This document shows positions 1 to 4,862 of a stretch of 8,928 nucleotides of DNA, one piece after another (within the stretch, counting starts at the first letter, position 1; each line of letters begins with the position of its first letter). The translations under genes and the position numbers were made by a program. The DNA comes from Candidatus Methanomethylophilaceae archaeon (GTDB lineage Archaea; Thermoplasmatota; Thermoplasmata; Methanomassiliicoccales; Methanomethylophilaceae): assembly GCA_017395275.1 (NCBI GenBank), contig JAFPVN010000235.1:1-8928 (forward strand), written 5' to 3'. The notes under the pieces were generated by a model that was given only the letters and a program-made list of their open reading frames with translations, ran no database searches and was not told where the DNA came from.

Positions 1-2
1 AC

Positions 3-80
3 ACGAAACTCGACGACATGACGGCAGGTTGGCAACCCAGCGATCTCGTCATCATTGCCGGCCGACCCGCTATGGGTAAA
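3..80 (+). pseudogene. dnaB: Fragment of bacterial replicative DNA helicase DnaB (truncated at both ends)
   Basis: The frame beginning at base 3 reads TKLDDMTAGWQPSDLVIIAG followed by RPAMGK. This is the well-known start of the DnaB RecA-like ATPase core: the L-D-x-M-T-x-G-W-Q-P-S-D segment plus the Walker A motif GRPAMGK, normally followed by T. The wording 'TAGWQPSDL' with 'RPAMGK' is typical of Bacteroidota DnaB (from memory of the family). Homology stops at base 80: the next codon is TGG instead of a Thr codon, and the frame then runs as nonsense to a TGA. The gene also continues left of the window. Cellular archaea use MCM, not DnaB, so this piece is foreign to its neighbours. A join made during metagenome assembly is the most likely explanation; a phage or element-borne helicase is less likely. 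The family identification is firm; the origin is inferred. Confidence 0.8.
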
Positions 81-553
81 TGGGATACCAGGCGATGCCC
101 GTACCGAGGGACGGGTACCACGGCATCCAGGGACTGAGGGATGTGCCCGCGGCGTTCTTCTCCCACAGGCACGCCGCCTATCTTGCCGGATTGGGAACTT
201 TCGGCGTGAACAACATAATCATCACTCCGAGGAACGGTCCGAGGATCAGATGGGTCACGGTACTTACCGATGCCGTGATCGAAGGTGACGGGCCATTGGA
301 GGAAGAGGTCTGCATCCACTGCAACAGATGCGTGAAGGCATGTCCGCAGAACGCCCTGAGGCCCGGAAGGTATCCCGAATGCATCACCGACAAGGAGAGA
401 TGCATCGACAGATCCGAGATCCTGGCGAAACAGGGCATCTCGCCGTGCGGGATGTGCATAGCAGCATGCCCCGTAGGCCTTCCGAAAGGCATCGTCACGG
501 GACCCACTGACGAAGCGAAGGACGAGATCCGGAGCTACGTGAAGAAGCCGTGA
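80..553 (+). CDS. Double [4Fe-4S]-cluster protein, epoxyqueuosine-reductase-like (COG1600-type), N-terminus missing
   Basis: The visible part is 157 residues. It starts with G-Y-x-A-x-P-V-P and the H-A-A-Y-L-A-G-L-G motif (residues 31-39), features of the QueG/COG1600 family, in which a cobalamin-binding fold precedes a bacterial-ferredoxin-like domain. Cys78, 81, 84 and 88 form CxxCxxCxxxCP. Cys123, 126 and 130 form CxxCxxxCP, preceded by an R-C-I segment as in QueG. Two [4Fe-4S] clusters are therefore expected, implying an electron-transfer or reductive role in the cytoplasm. The ATG at base 80 is probably not the true start: the codon before it is TAA, but that lies in the DnaB-derived piece, and family members carry about 100 more residues upstream. 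The gene is therefore best read as 5'-truncated by the join at base 80. The C-terminus ends soon after cluster 2, so the protein is shorter than classical QueG. Queuosine biosynthesis is not demonstrated. The stop is TGA. Confidence 0.72.
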   Translation: MGYQAMPVPRDGYHGIQGLRDVPAAFFSHRHAAYLAGLGTFGVNNIIITPRNGPRIRWVTVLTDAVIEGDGPLEEEVCIHCNRCVKACPQNALRPGRYPECITDKERCIDRSEILAKQGISPCGMCIAACPVGLPKGIVTGPTDEAKDEIRSYVKKP

Positions 554-560
554 GGCCCCT

Positions 561-725
561 GGAATAAGTGTGAATTTCTAAGGATGATTTTGTGAAATAA
601 GTGTAGAAAATACCCCATCATTCGTTGCAATAAGTGTATTTTTAGATGGATATTTTGTTGAAATAAGTGTATAAAATAAGCCATCAAACTGTGAAATAAG
701 TGCATTTTTATATGATGCCAGACAT
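561..725. repeat. Five-unit phased repeat, exact 33-bp period, core GNAATAAGTG
   Basis: The 10-bp core starts at 561, 594, 627, 660 and 693, exactly 33 bp apart each time. Cores are GGAATAAGTG, GAAATAAGTG, GCAATAAGTG, GAAATAAGTG and GAAATAAGTG, usually followed by TGTA or similar. The 23 bp between cores is not random. Units 2 (594-626) and 4 (660-692) match at 26 of 33 positions. Units 1 and 3 share GGAT..TTTTGT, and units 3 and 5 share an ATTTTTA run, so the array also has a 66-bp super-period. The array fills the gap between the Fe-S gene and ATPase 1, and its last core ends 2 bp before the TATA box of ATPase 1. Regular spacing near three helical turns suggests an operator array for a cooperatively binding protein. 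The period is too short, and the cores too brief, for CRISPR. Confidence 0.85.
705..714 (+). promoter_or_regulatory. TATA box of ATPase 1 (leaderless-type promoter)
   Basis: TTTTTATATG lies with its centre about 26 bp before the GTG at 735, the normal archaeal distance from TATA box to transcription start. There is no Shine-Dalgarno sequence before the GTG, so a leaderless transcript is the simplest reading. The fifth repeat core (693-702) occupies the place of the BRE/upstream element, so a protein bound there would probably affect TBP/TFB loading. Confidence 0.6.
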
Positions 726-734
726 TTACAATAT

Positions 735-2087
735 GTGAAACGTACAATCTACGACCAATTGGTCCAATGGATCCATGACGGGGATCGCAGACCTTTGCTG
801 CTCGAAGGCGTCCGTCAATGCGGCAAGACATACATCCTGAACCAATTGGGAGCAGAACATTTTACCAACACAGTCTACTGCAATTTCGAGAAGATGCCGA
901 TACTGAGCACATTCTTCGAGAAGGATCTCGATCCCAAGAGGATAATGACGGAGATCGAGATACTGTTCAATACGAAGATCACCGCGGGAAAGACGCTGCT
1001 GATATTCGACGAGATACAGCAATGCCCCAATGCGATCACGAGTCTGAAGTACTTCTGTGAGGAAGCCGGAGAAATCCACGTTGCAGCCGCAGGTTCGCTC
1101 CTGGGCCTCCTGACGTCGAAACCCAAATCGTTCCCCGTGGGAAAGGTCGAGAGGATGACTATGCGCCCCATGAGCTTCTACGAGTTCCTCATGGCGGACG
1201 GGCACGACATGCTAGCGGAGAGGATGATGGCAGGGGATCCGACCGAACCCCTCCCGAAGGCACTGAATGATCTGGCCGAGGACGAGCTCCGCATGTTCTT
1301 CATCACGGGCGGAATGCCCAAGGTGGTGGAATCATGGACCAATGAAAGGGATCTGAGGAAGGTATCGAAACTGCAGTCGCAGATACTTGCTGATTACGAG
1401 GACGACATGGCCAAGCACGGAGGGGAAATGCTGCCCACTCTGATAAGGATCTGGCATTCCATCCCCGGCCAGCTGTTCAAAGAGAACAACAGATTCATGT
1501 TCAAGGAGGTCGGATTCGGCAGATCCGCGGATGCGGCGGACCCTGTGCAGTGGCTGGTGAGCGCCGGGCTGCTGATCAAGGTGAAACGTACAGACAACAC
1601 AAACATGCCCCTCTCCGAATCGGATGATGACAATCTGTACAAGCTCTTCATGTCCGACATAGGGCTGCTGAGGTGCATGGCGGACGTTCCGCCCAACTAC
1701 GTGCAGACCGACGATGAGAAGTACAGATACCACAAGGGCGGGATCACGGAGAACTTCGTGATTACCGAGATGACAGGCGCATATCCGAAGGGATTGCACT
1801 ACTGGACGGATGGGAGATACGAGGTGGACCTGATCGTGGAATCGGACCTGTCCGTCGTACCGATAGAGATCAAATCCGGAAGGAGGGTCAAAGCGAAGAG
1901 TCTTGCCAGGTATATCGATAAATATGCCCCGGAAAGGATAATCGCCGTCTCCATGGAGGAGGCCAAGAAGGGCAGGGTCGAATCGGTACCCCTCTATTGC
2001 GCCGGTTCGCTCAAGGACATCCTGGGAAAAGACCGATTCACCAATCGTCCACTATGGCCTCTACCTTCTGGCAGGTCAGATAGTTGA
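735..2087 (+). CDS. AAA ATPase with C-terminal DUF4143 / PD-(D/E)XK-like domain (ATPase 1)
   Basis: This 450-residue protein has an AAA_14-type ATPase core. Walker A is G25-VRQCGKT32, Walker B is LLIFDEIQ with D92 and E93, and a sensor-like AAAGSLLG lies at 117-124. The R-P-M-S-F-Y-E-F segment (144-151) and GGMPKVV (192-198) are hallmarks of the DUF4143 ATPase family. A winged-helix-like stretch is plausible at about 233-283. The C-terminal domain carries E363-V-D365 and P376-I-E378-I-K380, the D...ExK pattern of PD-(D/E)XK nuclease folds. Known family biology is thin; these ATPases occur in many copies in archaea and gut bacteria without an agreed function. The start is GTG at 735: the overlapping ATG at 733 is in another frame, and the TATA box is placed for a leaderless start at 735. 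A 33-bp repeat array sits directly upstream. The last 50 bp overlap the 3' end of a convergent gene. The stop is TGA. Confidence 0.88.
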   Translation: MKRTIYDQLVQWIHDGDRRPLLLEGVRQCGKTYILNQLGAEHFTNTVYCNFEKMPILSTFFEKDLDPKRIMTEIEILFNTKITAGKTLLIFDEIQQCPNAITSLKYFCEEAGEIHVAAAGSLLGLLTSKPKSFPVGKVERMTMRPMSFYEFLMADGHDMLAERMMAGDPTEPLPKALNDLAEDELRMFFITGGMPKVVESWTNERDLRKVSKLQSQILADYEDDMAKHGGEMLPTLIRIWHSIPGQLFKENNRFMFKEVGFGRSADAADPVQWLVSAGLLIKVKRTDNTNMPLSESDDDNLYKLFMSDIGLLRCMADVPPNYVQTDDEKYRYHKGGITENFVITEMTGAYPKGLHYWTDGRYEVDLIVESDLSVVPIEIKSGRRVKAKSLARYIDKYAPERIIAVSMEEAKKGRVESVPLYCAGSLKDILGKDRFTNRPLWPLPSGRSDS

Positions 2088-2370
2088 TGCGCTTGTTGAT
2101 CATCATCCTGGCGACCTCATCCCTCTTGGGAGGCGCCATCTCATAAACGTATACGTCTATGATACCGTGGTAGCAGTTCTCCTTCCACTTGGGGAGGTCG
2201 GGGTGGGACGAGAGCGTGGAGAGGTCGTCCGCGGTGTGTATGGCGATGATCTTCGCGCCCTCTCCGGCCTCGGAGACTATGAGGGCGATGCCGTTTATGG
2301 CGGGTATCTCTCCCTTGTCAGCTATGTACGGTCCCTTGAAATCGTATCCGTCTATCCTCATCGGCTTCAT
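2038..2370 (-). CDS. Small protein of unknown function (110 aa), second gene of protease operon
   Basis: I do not recognise this gene with confidence. The 110-residue product begins MKPMRIDGYDFKGPY and is soluble, with no signal peptide or membrane segment. A beta-rich N-terminal half (GIALIVSE, KIIAIHTADD) is followed by a W-K-E-N-C motif, the strand IDVYVYEM and a basic/amphipathic helix ending in NYLTCQKVEAIVDDW. The order of elements (Y-D-F-x-G-P-Y, 'G-I-A-L-I-V', a strand, 'H...L', then a late strand and helix) faintly recalls small GIY-YIG-fold proteins with the catalytic residues lost; this is a weak guess. The ATG at 2370 lies 4 bp after the protease stop, with GGGTGA (2375-2380) as ribosome binding site, so the two are almost certainly co-transcribed and translationally linked. 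Its 3' end overlaps ATPase 1 on the other strand by 50 bp. The stop is TGA. Confidence 0.65.
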   Translation of the reverse strand: MKPMRIDGYDFKGPYIADKGEIPAINGIALIVSEAGEGAKIIAIHTADDLSTLSSHPDLPKWKENCYHGIIDVYVYEMAPPKRDEVARMMINKRINYLTCQKVEAIVDDW

Positions 2371-2374
2371 GCGC

Positions 2375-3265
2375 TCACCCGATTATCCTGTATCCGTCAT
2401 CGTCCGATTCGGACTTATACTTTACACCGAAGTGGTCCAGCTGTTTCACTATCGAACCCACGGAGGGACCCAATCCGACGTTCAGGTACTGTTCGGGCAT
2501 GTACTTCCCGTTAATCTGCATATCTCCGAATCCGAGATCGATGTTGGCCGTGGACGACTGCATGGCGACGATGTTACCGTTCTTGTCGAATATCGGTCCT
2601 CCGGACTGGCCCAGCAGACCGGGAGTGGACGTCTCCACGAAGATGGGGACATCCTTCGGAGCGCCCTCGGGTATCGGGCCGGGGACCGGCTTGGGGACCA
2701 GCCTCGTCAGGATGCCGTCGTTTGGAAAGCACAGCTTAATGATCTCAGGGTGGATGTCCACCTTGAAGCTGTTGTTCTCGGGGTTGAACGATGTGTTGAC
2801 CTTGATGAAAGGATAACCCAGCCTGCAGAGGGACATGCCCTGCCTTACGTTCTCGGGGGCGGCGAATACGGGGTAGTCGGTGACGAAGTCCGGGGGGAGG
2901 TTGACAAGTTTGACCAGCGCAAGGTCGAGAGGCTGGATCACGTGCACGGTCTCGAACCTTATCCTGTCGTTCCCCCACCAGAAGGAGTGGGCGCGCAGCC
3001 ATTTCGGATCGTACTCCTTCCTGTCCTCCGGATGCTGGGTGTTGTGCTCGTCGACCTCGCGTACCTTGTCGTTGATGACCTTCTGCTGGAACAGCGGGGA
3101 CATGCAGTGCGCGGCGGTGATGGCCCAGCCGTCGCGGTTGATGATGAAATAGGTGCCTATGCTTGAATCGGCGGTCCCGTCCATGTGGGCCGTGGAGATG
3201 ATCAGCGGCCTGGTGAACTTCATGGCCTTGGCGCACGCCTCTACGAACATGCGGGCGGGATGCAT
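2375..3265 (-). CDS. Trypsin-like (chymotrypsin-fold) serine protease, cytoplasmic
   Basis: All three catalytic regions of a trypsin-2/HtrA-like protease are visible, numbered from the ATG at 3265. The His is in W-A-I-T-A-A-H53-C, the Asp is in Q-P-L-D114-L-A-L-V-K-L, and the Ser is in G-Q-S221-G-G-P-I-F-D. The product is 296 residues. It has no signal peptide, no PDZ domain and no membrane segment, so it probably acts inside the cell on an unknown substrate. A proline-rich loop (PKPVPGPIPEG) lies before the Ser motif. The frame is open upstream to a TTG at 3319 (314 aa). Neither start has a clear Shine-Dalgarno sequence; I prefer the ATG because it already leaves about 50 residues before the catalytic His. 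The 40-bp palindrome at 3361-3400 lies upstream and holds a possible TATA box. The small gene at 2038-2370 follows after 4 bp. The stop is TGA. Confidence 0.85.
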   Translation of the reverse strand: MHPARMFVEACAKAMKFTRPLIISTAHMDGTADSSIGTYFIINRDGWAITAAHCMSPLFQQKVINDKVREVDEHNTQHPEDRKEYDPKWLRAHSFWWGNDRIRFETVHVIQPLDLALVKLVNLPPDFVTDYPVFAAPENVRQGMSLCRLGYPFIKVNTSFNPENNSFKVDIHPEIIKLCFPNDGILTRLVPKPVPGPIPEGAPKDVPIFVETSTPGLLGQSGGPIFDKNGNIVAMQSSTANIDLGFGDMQINGKYMPEQYLNVGLGPSVGSIVKQLDHFGVKYKSESDDDGYRIIG

Positions 3266-3360
3266 TTGCACATAGATAAGATTGGCTACAGGTGTTCTAA
3301 CTACAGACTTCGTGAACAACAGGAGAGCTGATGACGATGGAGATTCTGCCGCAAGAATCT

Positions 3361-3400
3361 TAGTCGAATTATTTTCAGTTAACTATAATAATTTCGACTA
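3361..3400. promoter_or_regulatory. 40-bp palindrome R1 between ATPase 2 and the protease gene (probable operator/promoter)
   Basis: The element begins TAGTCGAATT and ends AATTTCGACTA, with the perfect palindrome AGTTAACT at its centre. The two 20-bp halves match at 15 of 20 positions without gaps, and at more if one base is bulged. It is 33/40 identical to R2 (4775-4814) and exactly the same length. On the minus strand it contains TGAAAATAATT (3377-3367), which could serve as the TATA box of the protease operon, with transcription starting near 3346. It also lies 16 bp beyond the ATPase 2 stop, so as RNA it could fold into a hairpin there. Confidence 0.65.
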
Positions 3401-3416
3401 GAACTTCCAACACTCG

Positions 3417-4745
3417 TCAGATATGCCGGAGCGAATCGAAATCCAGGAGGAAATCGAACAGATCCACGGTGACTATCCCCTTCTCGTCCCTGAAGGGATT
3501 CAGACGGTTCTTGGTCACGATGACCTTGGTGAACGAATCATCGATCGATCTCAGCGGCCTCTTCTCGCTGTCCGCCTTTTCCGGGGTTGCGATCGAAAGG
3601 GCAGATTGGATGTAGTATTTCGAGTCCCCGGAGGTGGCGACGAAATCCACTTCCAGGAATCCGGAGGCTTCGTCCCCGTCGGAAGCGGTTCTCTTCGAGT
3701 CGCTGTAAACGGGCACCTGCCCCACGTCCACATTGAATCCGCGGTACCTCAGCTCGTTGTAGAGGATGTTCTCCATGATGTGGGTCTCCTCGATCTGCCT
3801 GAAGTTCAGTCTGGCATTGCGAACGCCCGGGTCCTCGAAGTACAGTTTGTACGGGGTGCCGATATACTTCCTGCCCTTCACGTTGTACCTTAAGGCCTTG
3901 GAAAGCAGGAACGATTCCTCGAAATGATCGATGTATTTGGATACGGTGTCGTCGGTGATGTTCTTCCTGAGCACGGTACCGAAAGTATCCGCTATCCTGC
4001 TGGGGTTGACGAAGGAACCTATGAGGGAGGCACATATGTTCAGGACATCCGATAATGCCTCGGTGTTGCGTACATGGTTGCGGGCCACGACATCCTTCAG
4101 ATAGGTCTCCTCGCACAGGAGTTCGAGGTACCTTCTCCTCTCATATCTGGTGTTCATGCACGCCACCAACGGGATCCCGCCGGTCTCGACGTAGTCCCTC
4201 CAGGCATCCTCCGGCGGCAGTCCGGTACCCTCCACGTATTCCGAGAAGGACAGCGGCAGTACGTGGATGGGCGACCCCCTGCCCCTGAATTCGGTGGCGA
4301 TGTCGGTGGACAGGAACTTGGAATTCGATCCGGTGACGAATACCTCGTACCCCCTGTGCCTGAGTAGGCCGTTGACGGTCGAAGGGAAATCCTCCAGCAG
4401 CTGCACCTCATCGAGAAGCAGATAGATCCTCTCCCTGCCCTTTGCCCAATCCTTGAGGTAAGCCCTGAACTTCCTGGAATTGACTAGGTAGCTCCCGTCA
4501 TTATGCCTGAGTTTGGTCTCCTCATCGGGGTAATAACCGCGGATCAGATCCAGATCCTCATCCGAATCGAAAGCGAAACGCAATATCGATGATTCGTCAA
4601 CGCCGGAATCCAGCAGATCGCGGTAGAACAGGTTGTTCAACAGGTATGATTTACCGGCCCTTCTGGAACCGGTGATGACCTTTACGAGGCCGTTGCCTAA
4701 GCGTTCCCTCAGTTTACGGACGTACCTCTCCCTGCTGAATTCCAA
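3417..4745 (-). CDS. AAA ATPase with DUF4143-type C-terminal domain, COG1373-like (ATPase 2)
   Basis: This 442-residue protein has Walker A G26-SRRAGKS33, Walker B Y-L-L-L-D112-E113-V-Q, a sensor VTGSNS (137-142), an arginine-rich F-R-G-R (153-156) and the family motif L-P-L-S-F-S-E-Y, then GGIP (189-192). Residues about 238-284 (S-L-I-G-S-F-V-N ... I-D-H-F-E-E-S-F-L-L) look like the winged-helix segment of DUF4143 ATPases. The C-terminal domain has E365-V-D-F but then Y-Y-I-Q380-S-A where a nuclease would have ExK, so it is probably not catalytic. Such I-Q variants are usual in the COG1373 branch (from family knowledge). The start is TTG at 4745: an in-frame TGA lies four codons upstream, and a strong GAGGTGA sits at 4750-4756. 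It differs clearly from ATPase 1, so this is not a recent duplication. Related 40-bp palindromes lie just upstream and just downstream. The stop is TGA. Confidence 0.88.
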   Translation of the reverse strand: MEFSRERYVRKLRERLGNGLVKVITGSRRAGKSYLLNNLFYRDLLDSGVDESSILRFAFDSDEDLDLIRGYYPDEETKLRHNDGSYLVNSRKFRAYLKDWAKGRERIYLLLDEVQLLEDFPSTVNGLLRHRGYEVFVTGSNSKFLSTDIATEFRGRGSPIHVLPLSFSEYVEGTGLPPEDAWRDYVETGGIPLVACMNTRYERRRYLELLCEETYLKDVVARNHVRNTEALSDVLNICASLIGSFVNPSRIADTFGTVLRKNITDDTVSKYIDHFEESFLLSKALRYNVKGRKYIGTPYKLYFEDPGVRNARLNFRQIEETHIMENILYNELRYRGFNVDVGQVPVYSDSKRTASDGDEASGFLEVDFVATSGDSKYYIQSALSIATPEKADSEKRPLRSIDDSFTKVIVTKNRLNPFRDEKGIVTVDLFDFLLDFDSLRHI

Positions 4746-4749
4746 GGTG

Positions 4750-4756
4750 TCACCTC
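4750..4756 (-). promoter_or_regulatory. Shine-Dalgarno site deciding the TTG start of ATPase 2
   Basis: GAGGTGA on the minus strand ends 4 nt before the TTG at 4745. The TGA within it is in frame with the gene, so no longer reading is possible. This is the strongest ribosome binding site seen in the window and makes TTG the convincing start. Confidence 0.75.
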
Positions 4757-4774
4757 ATCTTCGGCCGATCATCG

Positions 4775-4814
4775 TAGTCGAAATATTTTAAGTCTACTCA
4801 AAAAATTTCGACTA
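4775..4814. promoter_or_regulatory. 40-bp palindrome R2 containing the TATA box of ATPase 2
   Basis: The element begins TAGTCGAAAT and ends ATTTCGACTA, a perfect 10-bp outer inverted repeat, with AGT/ACT half-sites near the centre. Its two 20-bp halves match at 17 of 20 positions. On the minus strand, TTAAAATATTT (4791-4781) is well placed as a TATA box: transcription would start near 4760, leaving a short leader with the GAGGTGA site before the TTG at 4745. A protein bound to the palindrome would therefore cover the promoter. The T6 run at 4805-4800 (minus strand) might also help end the YgiQ transcript. See R1 (3361-3400) for the partner copy. Confidence 0.72.
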
Positions 4815-4862
4815 TAAAATATCTGGATATCCATACGGATGTGAAATAACGGAAGAACGACC

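Noticed and set aside
561..725. CRISPR array
   Set aside because: The conserved core is only about 10-12 bp, the period is 33 bp, and the intervening DNA is related between alternate units rather than unique. No cas genes are nearby.
535..831. Minus-strand reading frame of 98 codons with an 11-residue HLF-type periodicity
   Set aside because: The periodicity is produced by the 33-bp DNA repeat, which is a multiple of three and so keeps the frame open. The frame overlaps the ends of two well-supported genes on the other strand and has no clear ribosome binding site or promoter.
2189..3166. Plus-strand frame of 325 codons opposite the protease gene
   Set aside because: The minus strand there encodes a protease with an intact catalytic triad. 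The plus frame shows only the complement-driven Val/Gly/Asp/Leu bias expected of a shadow.
3361..3400. R1 as a simple intrinsic terminator of ATPase 2
   Set aside because: It could form a hairpin, but its AT-rich arms are weak, it lacks a following T-run on the minus strand, and a near copy lies in the promoter region of ATPase 2. A DNA-binding site explains both copies better.
4841..4849. Solitary GTGAAATAA matching the start of the 33-bp repeat core
   Set aside because: It lacks the following GTG, stands alone, and is short enough to occur by chance in AT-rich intergenic DNA.
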